7,588 bases of DNA from Desulfoplanes sp. (GCA_028708105.1 JAQVZR010000077.1:1-7588), one strand, 5' to 3'. Positions 1-7,109 are shown, numbered from the stretch's first letter. Numbers and translations: made by a program. The notes: generated by a model not told the origin, from the sequence alone.

Positions 1-50
1 ACCCTACTGATTCTAAACATATGGGGGGCGACCAGCCGGTACGCCCCTAC
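1..50 (-). repeat. GTAGGGGC-type hairpin repeat, single-arm copy
   Basis: On the minus strand this begins GTAGGGGC (50-43), folds as GGGGCGTACC (47-38) against GGTCGCCCC (33-25) with one bulged base and a 4-base loop, and continues through ATATGTTTAGAATC to GTAGGGT at the window edge. The first 22 bases match 7259-7280 at 20 of 22 positions in the same orientation, and both copies end in GCCCCTACTA on the plus strand, so it is a second copy of the repeat at 7259-7400. The element may extend past the window edge. This copy has a single 3' arm, unlike the amplified copy at the other end. Confidence 0.75.
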
Positions 51-140
51 TAAAAATTCCGGGTCTGAAGAGTTACTTTATTTTGGTTATAAAACCCTAT
101 ACACGTCCGGCCTTCACCATAGATAAGGAGTTATTCCTGC

Positions 141-1424
141 ATGCATTTTTTCCTTTCTTCTCTTCCATTTATCAAAGTCCTGGCTGCCTTTGCCGTTATG
201 CTCATCGGCATGCGGCTCAAGTGTTCTCTCGGAATTTCCATTCTTATAGGCGGGGTGTTACTCGGCGTACTTTTCGGGGTTGGTCCAGGAGGCATTATTC
301 ATGCGGCGGGGCAGGCACTGGTGGGGCAGAAATTTCTGTTTCTGGTGGCGATTGTAGGATTGATTCTGGTCCTTTCTGATGCTCTGGAGCGTTCGGGGCA
401 GTCACGCAGGCTCATGGACGCCCTGTCCGGCTATCTGACCAGCCCCAGACTGCGGCTGATCTTTTTCCCCGCCCTCATCGGCCTATTGCCCATGCCGGGC
501 GGAGCTATCTTTTCCGCACCCATGGTGGGCACGGTTTCTGAAAATATGACCGTGACCAATACCCAACGGGCCCTGATCAATTACTGGTTCCGGCATATCT
601 GGGAACTCGGCTGGCCCCTGTACCCCGGTGTCATTCTCACCGTGGCCCTGGCTGATATTCCCATTATTTCTCTCATTTCCAAAACCTGGCCGGCCATCCT
701 GTTCATGCTTGGCACGGGCTGGTTCTTCTTCCTGCGCCCGGGCGTGTTGGATGTTGCCGCCCTGCAGCTCAAAGATACAAACGGACCACGCAGCCTCACA
801 ACAGTGTTTAAGCAGGGATTGCCCCTTTTGGTGGCCATTGTGGGCGCAGTGGGGCTGGAAAGCATTATCCCGGTGGTTGCTCCGAGCGTCCCCTTTGAAA
901 TGGGGGTAATCACAGCCCTGGTGGCATCGGTTATCTGTGTCATGGTCCAGAACAGGCTGGGCAGCACATTTCTCAAGGACGTCCTGACCAAAAAAAGTCT
1001 GCGGGCCATGCTCCTGGTCGTTGCCGCGATCTTTATCTTCAAGGACATCATGCAGGCAGCCCATGTGGTGGACGCCATGGCCAGTGCCGCCGGGGGCAGT
1101 GCAGCCCTGTTTGCGGCAGCGGTGTTTCTCCCCTTTCTGGTGGGCATGGTCGCAGGCATCAACGTTGCCTTTGTGGGCTCGACCTTCCCCCTTCTGCTGG
1201 GACTTCTGCACACACTGGGGCTCCAGGACCAGACCATCCCCTATCTGGTACTGGCATCCTTTGCAGGTTTTACCGGGGTCATGATTTCTCCCATCCACAT
1301 CTGTTTTATCCTCACCTGCCAGTTCTTCCATACCGAACTGGCCACAACCTGGCGCAAACTGGTGGCCCCATGCCTGGTCTTCGCCTGTCTGGGAGCCGGA
1401 CTGTTCTTCCTCTTGCTCGGATAA
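141..1424 (+). CDS. DUF401 family polytopic membrane protein, putative transporter
   Basis: A 427-residue, highly hydrophobic protein with about ten or more membrane segments, ending LFFLLLG. It has features I associate with the DUF401 (AF0261-like) family, which belongs to the ion-transporter superfamily: the LPMPGG motif at residues 116-121 followed by AIFSAPMV, the NYWFRHIWE stretch at 147-155, GINVAFVGSTFP at 339-350, and a conserved-looking SPIHICF near 383-389. Residues 1-28 form the first membrane segment rather than a cleaved signal. The start is supported by AAGGAG at 125-130, ten bases upstream. No strong promoter is evident; TATAAA at 88-93 and TATACA at 98-103 are possible -10 boxes without a good -35. 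It stands alone, with no binding protein or enzyme beside it to suggest a substrate; an organic anion or small metabolite carrier is a guess. Family assignment is fairly sure, substrate unknown. Confidence 0.87.
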   Translation: MHFFLSSLPFIKVLAAFAVMLIGMRLKCSLGISILIGGVLLGVLFGVGPGGIIHAAGQALVGQKFLFLVAIVGLILVLSDALERSGQSRRLMDALSGYLTSPRLRLIFFPALIGLLPMPGGAIFSAPMVGTVSENMTVTNTQRALINYWFRHIWELGWPLYPGVILTVALADIPIISLISKTWPAILFMLGTGWFFFLRPGVLDVAALQLKDTNGPRSLTTVFKQGLPLLVAIVGAVGLESIIPVVAPSVPFEMGVITALVASVICVMVQNRLGSTFLKDVLTKKSLRAMLLVVAAIFIFKDIMQAAHVVDAMASAAGGSAALFAAAVFLPFLVGMVAGINVAFVGSTFPLLLGLLHTLGLQDQTIPYLVLASFAGFTGVMISPIHICFILTCQFFHTELATTWRKLVAPCLVFACLGAGLFFLLLG

Positions 1425-1443
1425 AATCTATTTTCAGGACCGA

Positions 1444-1498
1444 AAAAAGGGTTCACCCGGATTGAAACAACGTATACGCATCCGGGTGAACCCTTTTT
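1444..1498. terminator. Bidirectional intrinsic terminator (18-bp perfect stem)
   Basis: The arm AAAAAGGGTTCACCCGGA (1444-1461) is perfectly complementary to 1481-1498, with a 19-base loop. The arm ends in TTTTT on the plus strand, and a run of six T follows the GC-rich part on the minus strand, so it can end both the transporter transcript from the left and the leftward operon from the right. It begins 20 bases after the transporter stop codon. Confidence 0.85.
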
Positions 1499-1510
1499 AT
1501 ATCCATAAAG

Positions 1511-1547
1511 GCCCACTGGACACATATGCTTGATGTATCCAGTGGGC
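1511..1547. terminator. Second hairpin between convergent genes
   Basis: GCCCACTGGA (1511-1520) pairs with TCCAGTGGGC (1538-1547). After one C/A mismatch the stem continues as ACAT (1522-1525) with ATGT (1533-1536), leaving a 7-base loop. It lies five bases beyond the stop codon of the leftward DGC gene. On the plus strand it is followed by TTCTTCT and on the minus strand by CTTT, so the T tracts are weak. It most likely backs up the stronger terminator at 1444-1498. Confidence 0.6.
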
Positions 1548-1552
1548 TTCTT

Positions 1553-1978
1553 CTATGTTCTCACACAGCCGCAGCTGCACATGGAACGCATCCGCATCCG
1601 ATTCTGAGCAAACTGTATTTTGATATCCCGTTTAAGGTTCATAAATCCATCGCCATGCTCTTGGGCAACATCAGCACCCTGCTGAATTTCTTTATCCGTG
1701 AGCACAAAAACATGCACCAGGGGCCCGACCTTTTTTTCAAGCATTTTCCGGGCGCATGCCTTATGGCACCCGTCAATAACAATGACATCCGCAGCGTTTT
1801 TTGCAGATTCAATATCCCCTGCATACCCCGCCCCGATGGCCGCCAGACACAGAGGCTCAGCAAACCCGTCGGAAACGATAGCCCGGGCCAGTTCATGGGC
1901 CAGATACCCGCCCAAAAGACATCCCGAGCATCCAGTGACCAGGGTTGGAGCTAACGCTAGGGGTTCGATCTCAAACAT
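1553..1978 (-). CDS. DGC-domain putative zinc-binding protein
   Basis: A 141-residue, probably cytoplasmic protein. Residues 12-20 (TLVTGCSGC) and the IDGCHKAC segment at 68-75 match the DGC domain family, named for its Asp-Gly-Cys motif (here 69-71) and predicted from conserved cysteines to bind zinc. Visible cysteines are C17, C20, C44, C71, C75 and a C-terminal cluster C134, C136, C138 (MCSCGC at 133-138). The start has AAGGAG a few bases upstream. It lies 62 bases downstream of the ArsP-type permease on the same strand and is probably cotranscribed; DGC proteins are often found beside such permeases, so a role in metal or metalloid handling is likely. The biochemical function of the family is not established. 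The cysteine-rich tail could deliver or sense metal, but this is inference. Confidence 0.85.
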   Translation of the reverse strand: MFEIEPLALAPTLVTGCSGCLLGGYLAHELARAIVSDGFAEPLCLAAIGAGYAGDIESAKNAADVIVIDGCHKACARKMLEKKVGPLVHVFVLTDKEIQQGADVAQEHGDGFMNLKRDIKIQFAQNRMRMRSMCSCGCVRT

Positions 1979-2040
1979 ACTGTCTCCTTACAAAAGATGT
2001 CCCAAGACTTCTGACAAAAGCATACTCACGCAACCTGCTG

Positions 2041-3174
2041 CTATCCGATAACCATATTGAAAAAATATCCGGTAAACAGGATTCCAAGCCCCACCACGCC
2101 CACGAAAACAGCGATAAGCCGAGGTTTGAGCACTTTGCGCAGGATGATCATTTCAGGAAGCGACAGGGCGATCACACTCATCATAAAAGCCAGGACCGTA
2201 CCCAGAGCCGCGCCTTTGCCCAGCAGTGCCTCGACAATGGGAATAATCCCGGCAGCGTTGGTGTACATGGGGATACCGATGATCACAGAAGCCGGAACTG
2301 ACCACCAGGCGGATTTGCCCATGAGAGAAGCCATGAAGTTTTCCGGGACATACCCGTGGATGGCAGCACCAAGAGCGATACCAATGATCACATACAACCA
2401 GACTTTTCCAACAATATCCTTGACCGACTGCCAGCCATACCTGACGCGATCATACAGGGTCTTTACCCCGTTACTATTCTGGGTCGGATCGTTTTGCACC
2501 AGGGTTACCCATTCCTCAATGTGCTTCTCCATTTTCAACCGGCCGATGACCCATCCGGCAATGATGGCAATACAAAGTCCCGTGCCCATATACAAAACAG
2601 CCACCTTCCAGCCCATGAGACCGTACAACAGCACAACGGCAATTTCATTGACCATGGGTGCGGCAATAAGAAAGGAAAAGGTAACACCCAGAGGCACACC
2701 TGCGGCCACAAACCCGATAAACAGGGGCACTGCCGAACACGAACAAAACGGGGTCACAATACCCAGGAAAGCGGCCAAAACATTCCCTGCTGATTCGGAT
2801 TTCCCGGCCAGGATTTTTCTGGTCCTGTCAGGCGTGAAAAAAGAACGCAAAATGCCCACTGCAAAAACGACAATACCCAGCAGCATGAGTACCTTGGGGG
2901 TGTCATAGAGGAAAAATTGTACGGCATTTCCCAGATGGGAGCCCGGCACAAGCCCCAAAAAATCAAAGGTCAAAAAGTTGGAAACGCCCAAAAGCTGGGA
3001 ATACACCCCGTACCAGAGAATAAATATTGCCAGTCCTATGGCGGTCATCTTCCCCATGGACGGAGCAGGCGCCAGCGTTTCTGTAGGTGCCTTTTGCCCC
3101 GAAGAACATGAGCAGGGTTTCATGTTCAAGGGAGTAAAAGGTTTCGTTGTTTTGATGGATTCCAAAGGTTCCAT
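2041..3174 (-). CDS. ArsP-type permease (ArsP_1/DUF318 family)
   Basis: A 377-residue membrane protein of the ArsP_1 permease family. Membrane segments lie at about 43-62, 93-110, 129-165, 168-186, 190-211, 257-275, 291-312, 322-340 and 352-374. The hallmark is TPFCSCSAVPLF at 141-152, where paired cysteines sit at the start of a membrane segment; in characterised ArsP proteins, conserved cysteines bind trivalent organoarsenicals for export. The second half has GIPMYTNAAGIIP (300-312) and SLPEMIILRKVL (338-349), also typical. The soluble N-terminus before residue 43 contains CSCSSG (21-26), a possible metal-binding extension. The start ATG follows an AGGAG site. A short hairpin (TTGGC/GCCAA, 3194-3209) lies just upstream of the ribosome site. 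The gene leads a probable two-gene operon with the DGC protein. Arsenical, other metalloid or metal export are all possible; the family is sure, the substrate is not. Confidence 0.88.
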   Translation of the reverse strand: MEPLESIKTTKPFTPLNMKPCSCSSGQKAPTETLAPAPSMGKMTAIGLAIFILWYGVYSQLLGVSNFLTFDFLGLVPGSHLGNAVQFFLYDTPKVLMLLGIVVFAVGILRSFFTPDRTRKILAGKSESAGNVLAAFLGIVTPFCSCSAVPLFIGFVAAGVPLGVTFSFLIAAPMVNEIAVVLLYGLMGWKVAVLYMGTGLCIAIIAGWVIGRLKMEKHIEEWVTLVQNDPTQNSNGVKTLYDRVRYGWQSVKDIVGKVWLYVIIGIALGAAIHGYVPENFMASLMGKSAWWSVPASVIIGIPMYTNAAGIIPIVEALLGKGAALGTVLAFMMSVIALSLPEMIILRKVLKPRLIAVFVGVVGLGILFTGYFFNMVIG

Positions 3175-3266
3175 GGTTATCTCCTTTTTTTACTTGGCGA
3201 AAAAGCCAATAATGATGAGAAATTTTTTTGCCGACTGATCCGCCAGCTGACAACTACAAATACAAT

Positions 3267-3296
3267 TTCTTATTTTCCTTTTTGACCAAATAAGAA
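3267..3296. promoter_or_regulatory. Spaced inverted repeat, candidate repressor operator
   Basis: TTCTTATTT (3267-3275) and AAATAAGAA (3288-3296) are perfect 9-base inverted copies 12 bases apart. The right half covers the candidate -10 box of the permease promoter and the left half lies in the initial transcribed region, where a bound repressor would block initiation. ArsR/SmtB-type repressors often use AT-rich spaced dyads of this kind at metal-export promoters, but no regulator gene is present in the window, so the partner is unknown. Confidence 0.45.
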
Positions 3297-3315
3297 GATC
3301 CTCCCCACCTGTCAA
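3287..3315 (-). promoter_or_regulatory. Sigma-70-like promoter of the permease/DGC operon
   Basis: On the minus strand TTGACA (3315-3310) is followed after 17 bases by TATTTG (3292-3287). The -35 is a perfect consensus; the -10 matches only its first three positions. This puts transcription start about 105 bases before the permease ATG. The weak -10 fits a regulated promoter. Confidence 0.5.
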
Positions 3316-3327
3316 GTATCGGATACT
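3315..3327. promoter_or_regulatory. Short palindrome abutting the -35 box
   Basis: AGTATC (3315-3320) and GATACT (3322-3327) are inverted copies around a single G. The site touches the upstream edge of the candidate TTGACA box of the permease promoter, a usual place for an activator or a second operator. It is short enough to be chance. Confidence 0.3.
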
Positions 3328-3477
3328 ATGCGACTCACATCTGGGGGGCACACCTCATCTACAACCATACAAATAGATCGTATAAAAAGCACACATCTGC
3401 CATTCTCCCCTCCTGTACGCTCCTGTTTTCCGCTGAATCATTGCTGCGCACTGCCTCCTGAGCACTACGCACGTTAT
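3328..3477. other. Gene-free spacer, nothing recognised
   Basis: Between the permease promoter region and the inverted-repeat element at 3478 I see no gene with a ribosome site, no tRNA-like fold and no clear repeat. A short minus-strand reading frame starting at 3564 crosses this stretch but runs through the repeat and has no homology I recognise. Confidence 0.5.
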
Positions 3478-3676
3478 TAAACCAAACCACGTTTGAGGGA
3501 TTGAGTTTTTTTCACCGCGAAGAACGCTAAGGAACACGAAGAAAAGCAACAAAATAAAGCTCAATCTATCCCAGATTCTTCACCCTTCGCGTTCCTTCGT
3601 GCCCTTCGCGGTGAAAAAAGAATTGAACAGTGATAACCTGTTCGAAAACTATGGGTCTGAAACTGGGTTTGGTTTA
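3478..3676. mobile_element. Nested inverted-repeat element, MITE-like
   Basis: The outer ends are inverted copies: TAAACCAAACC at 3478-3488 pairs perfectly with GGTTTGGTTTA at 3666-3676, and the match continues imperfectly inward to 3497 and 3657 (a further six of nine positions). Inside is a longer inverted repeat (3506-3541 with 3585-3620). The total is 199 bases with no coding capacity. No convincing target-site duplication is seen. It begins, in the transcribed direction, ten bases after the photolyase stop codon. A non-autonomous mobile element is one reading; a structured dispersed intergenic repeat without transposition is another. Confidence 0.45.
3506..3620. repeat. 36-base imperfect inverted repeat, CACCGCGAAG type
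   Basis: The arm 3506-3541 matches the reverse complement of 3585-3620 at 30 of 36 positions, including TTTTTTCACCGCGAAG, with a 43-base spacer. The arms contain iterated GAAG-type words (CGCGAAG, CTAAGG, CACGAAG), a style I recall as common in dispersed intergenic repeats of many environmental bacteria. On either strand the hairpin is followed by A rather than T, so it does not look like an intrinsic terminator for the photolyase operon. Confidence 0.75.
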
Positions 3677-3685
3677 GAATCTCCC

Positions 3686-5032
3686 TTATCTGTTATCAGA
3701 AATATATTTTTCCACATCAAACTTCCTCCTGCACCCCGCCGCAGTCATATACCGCACAGTTCCGAACACCGCTCTCTCCTTCCACGGCCTGTCATGCAAC
3801 CCTCCCATGGACCAGAGCACACCCACGTATCCGCTGGGGTCCCGGCCATCGAACTCGTACCGATCGTTGAGATAGATGGCCGTGGCCATGGCGTCCTCGG
3901 GTGTTTTGGACCATTCCAGAATTTTCTTGGCCCAGTACATACGCATATACCCGTGCATGGTGCCGGTCGTGACCATTTCGCCCTGGGCCGCGTTCCACAG
4001 AGGATCATGGGTTACACCATCCTCCAGATCTTTCCTTGAATAGACATAGTCGCGTACATCCAAACGGTGCTTGTCCAGAGTTGCTCTGCCCCATGCAGGA
4101 AGTCCCTTGATGGAATCATAGTACGGATTGTGCAAACAAAAATTATCCGTGAGCTCCCGCCTGATGATCATCTGTTCGAGAAAATTCTGCTGCCCCTCTG
4201 TCTGCCGGGATCGGACCGCTTCCAGAGCCACCCGCTGGGCCGCAATCTGACCAAAATGGAGCCAGGGCGAAAGGCGGGAAAGACCATGAACATTGGGGTC
4301 CCGGCTGGATTGGTCATAACGGTCAAGGCCATCGGCCATGAAGGCATACATGCGGTCCATCCCTGCCGTATACCCCGGAATAATCCCGATCACCGGGGCA
4401 ACGGAGACATCAACATCCAGACCGTTTCTAAGGACACCCCAATCCGGCGGCGTGTTCGGTTCTTCCGAAACATGGAGTTTTTCCCAGGCAGGAAAGGGTT
4501 CCAGAAACTCCGCAAGCAGCTTCTGGATCTTGGGACGAATGGTCCGGGCGGCATACTCCTGTTTGTCGGAAACCCGCCAGGCCGGGATGATATTATGGGC
4601 ATCCACTTCATAGAAAGGGATGTCCAGCGCCTGGAGCACTCCCTGTTTCCATGCCTGTTTGCTACGCAGGGGATCAAAATCAGTGACCACACACCCGGCA
4701 TCCAGATCCCGGACAAAGGCGGGTACAACATCTTCCGGGGTCCCCGCCCGGATATCCAGAGGGATACCCATCTGTTGTGCCCGATTCCAGGTTTCTTCCA
4801 GCCCCTGGAGCATAAAATCATACTGACGCAGACAGGCACCTTCAAACGACGGAACCAGGCAGAACACCACCTGCAGAGGAACCTGTGCCTTCTCCGCCTT
4901 TTCCCGGGCAAAGAGCAAAGCCCAGTTATCGTCCATGCGCTGGTCCCGACTCATCCAATAGACAACAGCACCTAAACGTTGCGGCGCATCGTTCAGACGA
5001 CGAACGCGATCAGGATGCACGTCCCGGATCAT
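3686..5032 (-). CDS. phr: Class II CPD photolyase (deoxyribodipyrimidine photo-lyase)
   Basis: A 448-residue, full-length cytoplasmic FAD enzyme that uses blue or near-UV light to split cyclobutane pyrimidine dimers in DNA. The N-terminal antenna-type domain contains YWMSRDQRMDDNWALLFA (25-42), a class II signature, then VTDFDPLR (116-123) and VDAHNIIPAW (143-152). The C-terminal FAD domain has LSPWLHFGQI (254-263), MHGYMRMYWAKKILEW (359-374), and DGRDPSGYVGVLWSMGG (395-411). Trp346, Trp367 and Trp374 have the same spacing (21 and 7) as the electron-transfer triad Trp360/381/388 of the Methanosarcina mazei enzyme as I recall it, so photoreduction should be intact. AGGAGG lies at 5042-5037. 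The ATG overlaps the stop of the upstream fusion gene as ATGA, indicating translational coupling. No terminator is evident after the gene; an inverted-repeat element follows. Identity is very secure. A photolyase implies at least occasional light exposure. Confidence 0.95.
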   Translation of the reverse strand: MIRDVHPDRVRRLNDAPQRLGAVVYWMSRDQRMDDNWALLFAREKAEKAQVPLQVVFCLVPSFEGACLRQYDFMLQGLEETWNRAQQMGIPLDIRAGTPEDVVPAFVRDLDAGCVVTDFDPLRSKQAWKQGVLQALDIPFYEVDAHNIIPAWRVSDKQEYAARTIRPKIQKLLAEFLEPFPAWEKLHVSEEPNTPPDWGVLRNGLDVDVSVAPVIGIIPGYTAGMDRMYAFMADGLDRYDQSSRDPNVHGLSRLSPWLHFGQIAAQRVALEAVRSRQTEGQQNFLEQMIIRRELTDNFCLHNPYYDSIKGLPAWGRATLDKHRLDVRDYVYSRKDLEDGVTHDPLWNAAQGEMVTTGTMHGYMRMYWAKKILEWSKTPEDAMATAIYLNDRYEFDGRDPSGYVGVLWSMGGLHDRPWKERAVFGTVRYMTAAGCRRKFDVEKYISDNR

Positions 5033-7059
5033 CGAACCTCCTGTGCTCCGTGTTGGACAACCATGATCTCCTGCACATCCTGAAACCGTTCCACGACCAC
5101 ATAGCGCGACACGTGAACAGCGATAAAGGCCGTATCCGGATTTTGAAAAAATCGATGCATCCCCGGATGATCCTTTGCAATGACAGGCCGGATATCCGCA
5201 ATGCTGTCATGGGTAACCTCAAAAGCCCTTCCGAGCACGGTCACGGCCATGGCCTCAGTATAATCGTCATCGACATTCTTTCTATTGTCGGCCAGCAGCG
5301 AGACCTCGGGCCGGGCTAGAATATTCCGGTATTTCTCCGTATTTCTGGGCGTGGCCAGAACAAGGATTGCCAGATCCGGGGTGAGGCCAAAGGCCATCAG
5401 GCTGCAATAGGGTCCAGAGTCCGCAAGGGTTGCCAGGACCATGCTTTTCTGGGTGGCAAAAAAACGATGCAGCTTGGCCTGCCATGCCGGATCATCTTCC
5501 AGGAGAAGCATGGGCCGTTTTTCTTCGGTTGCCGGCTCATGGAGAACGCAGGATGCCTGTGCTTCCGCCCGTACCGGCGGACTGATCACGGGGCAGAGAA
5601 TATGGCGGGTGATGCCCTTGAGCATCCCCTTGAAAATAAGGGCGTGGAAGGGAGCAAAAAGATACCAGTAGATAATGCCCCAAAGCCCCCGGGGAAGAAA
5701 CCGGGCGCTCTGACGCAGTTCCGTGCGTCCCTGTCCCTGGGAAGTGATCACAAATTCCAGCATGGCTTCTCCGGGAACCTTCATCTCGGCCAGCAGGGTC
5801 AGGCGATGGTTCTCCTCCACGTCCACAACCCGCCAGAAATCCAGGGCGTCACCCACCAGGATCTGCCGGGGATCACGCCGGCCACGGCGCAGCCCCACCC
5901 CGCCCATGAGCTTGTCCGCCCATCCACGTATTTTCCAGAGCATATCCCCATAATACCACCCGCGATCGCCACCTATAGTCCGGATGGTTTCCCACACAGC
6001 GGCGGGGTGTGTCTGCAGCACAGTGGTATAATTGGAGGAAAATACGGTCCCGCCGGCATAGTCTTTATCTCCGCAGGCCATCCATTCAGGATTTTTCACG
6101 GCCCCGGCATCGCTCCAGCACGTGGCTACGGATTGCTGCCGCACCCGCTGCAGGGCCAGGGCTATGGCTTCCCGGCAGGAAAGCAGATTCTGGGGGATGA
6201 TGTTGGCAATGCGCATGTCTGCACACACCACCTCATTTTTGAGTCCTTCGGCCAGAGGTTTGGCAATGCTTGCCGGAAGCGGGGTGACCAGATTGATCCA
6301 GTGGGAGCTGAGCCCCGGGCTGAGTACAGGGACAGGGATGATAATCCGTTTGCGCAGCCCGGCTTCCTGGGCATAAATCTGGAACAGTTCCTCATAGGTC
6401 AGGATATCGCGCGATCCAATGTCAAAGGTCTCTCCCCTGGTCTCGGGATGTTCCAGACACCCGGTCAGATACCCGAGCACATTACTGATGGCGATGGGCT
6501 GGCACCGGCTCCGGACCCATTTGGGGGTGAGCATGACGGGCAGCCTGTCCACAAGATACCGAAGGATCTCAAAGGAAGCGCTCCCGGCCCCCAATATCAT
6601 GGCCGCCCGAAGCCAGGTCACGGGGACGTTACCCTGGACGAGGATTTCTCCCACCTCCATGCGCGATTTGAGATGTTCACTCAAATCCTTGTCCTGGCCC
6701 CCCAGACCGCCCAGATAGATGATCTGCTCAAGGCCTGCGGCCGAAGATGCTGCAACCATGTTCTCGGCCGCCGTGCGATCCTTGCCCGAAAAATCTCTGG
6801 TACCGGCCTGCATGGCATGGACCAGATAAAAGGCCGCATGACACCCGGCCACAGCTTTTTCCAGGGACTCCCTGTCCAGGACATCCACCGGCTCGATTTC
6901 CAGGTGCGGATGACGTGCATAGGGCCGGCACCCAAGTTTGGACACTGAACGTGCTCCGGCCCGCACATGGTAGCCTTGGTCCAGAAGCATGGGCACAAGA
7001 CGACCGCCGACATAGCCTGTTGCACCGAGCACAAGAATAGGTTTTTGTGGTATGTTCAT
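5029..7059 (-). CDS. Three-domain fusion: atypical SDR, DUF2867, PNPOx-like flavin barrel
   Basis: A 676-residue protein, probably cytoplasmic. Residues 8-300 are an extended/atypical SDR Rossmann fold of the YbjT type, with the nucleotide motif GATGYVGG at 12-19 and LGGLGG at 116-121 where a catalytic Tyr-x-x-x-Lys would be expected, so classical dehydrogenase chemistry is doubtful. Residues about 335-485 match DUF2867: GWYYGDMLWKIRGW (367-380), GGVGLRRGRRDP (386-397), ALDFWRVVD (405-413), and PRGLWGIIYWYLFAPFHALI (456-475). Residues about 525-665 look like a pyridoxamine 5'-phosphate oxidase-type split barrel (SMVLATLADSGPYCSLMAFG at 539-558), a fold that binds FMN or related flavins. The start at 7059 is chosen for its GGGGAG site (7068-7063, rather close to the ATG) and because the Rossmann motif begins 11 residues later; the 145-codon upstream extension only reads through repeats. 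The stop overlaps the photolyase start. SDR-DUF2867 pairs are familiar; the added barrel is unusual to me. Reaction unknown. Confidence 0.87.
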   Translation of the reverse strand: MNIPQKPILVLGATGYVGGRLVPMLLDQGYHVRAGARSVSKLGCRPYARHPHLEIEPVDVLDRESLEKAVAGCHAAFYLVHAMQAGTRDFSGKDRTAAENMVAASSAAGLEQIIYLGGLGGQDKDLSEHLKSRMEVGEILVQGNVPVTWLRAAMILGAGSASFEILRYLVDRLPVMLTPKWVRSRCQPIAISNVLGYLTGCLEHPETRGETFDIGSRDILTYEELFQIYAQEAGLRKRIIIPVPVLSPGLSSHWINLVTPLPASIAKPLAEGLKNEVVCADMRIANIIPQNLLSCREAIALALQRVRQQSVATCWSDAGAVKNPEWMACGDKDYAGGTVFSSNYTTVLQTHPAAVWETIRTIGGDRGWYYGDMLWKIRGWADKLMGGVGLRRGRRDPRQILVGDALDFWRVVDVEENHRLTLLAEMKVPGEAMLEFVITSQGQGRTELRQSARFLPRGLWGIIYWYLFAPFHALIFKGMLKGITRHILCPVISPPVRAEAQASCVLHEPATEEKRPMLLLEDDPAWQAKLHRFFATQKSMVLATLADSGPYCSLMAFGLTPDLAILVLATPRNTEKYRNILARPEVSLLADNRKNVDDDYTEAMAVTVLGRAFEVTHDSIADIRPVIAKDHPGMHRFFQNPDTAFIAVHVSRYVVVERFQDVQEIMVVQHGAQEVR

Positions 7060-7109
7060 GATCTCCCCTGGATGAGAAAAATTAAAAACACGAAAAACGC
7101 ATGCGCCAC

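Noticed and set aside
73..103. Promoter of the DUF401 gene
   Set aside because: TATAAA and TATACA are present, but no -35 box with acceptable spacing is visible, so a specific promoter call is not supported.
2057..2908. Plus-strand reading frame opposite the permease
   Set aside because: It is antisense to a clear membrane protein gene, and its Thr/Pro/Ile-rich composition is typical of a shadow frame.
3355..3564. Minus-strand 69-codon reading frame with a hydrophobic N-terminus
   Set aside because: Its first third is a translation of the CACCGCGAAG inverted repeat, it lacks a ribosome site, and nothing in it is recognisable.
3506..3620. Inverted repeat as intrinsic terminator of the photolyase operon
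   Set aside because: On both strands the stem is followed by A residues; the T run lies on the 5' side, so it lacks a terminator's T tract.
4067..4975. Plus-strand reading frame opposite the photolyase
   Set aside because: It is a shadow of the photolyase reading frame; the protein shows no motifs.
5467..6948. Long plus-strand reading frame (493 codons) opposite the fusion gene
   Set aside because: It is antisense to a well-supported multi-domain gene, has low-complexity Pro/Gly/His-rich composition and no recognisable domain.
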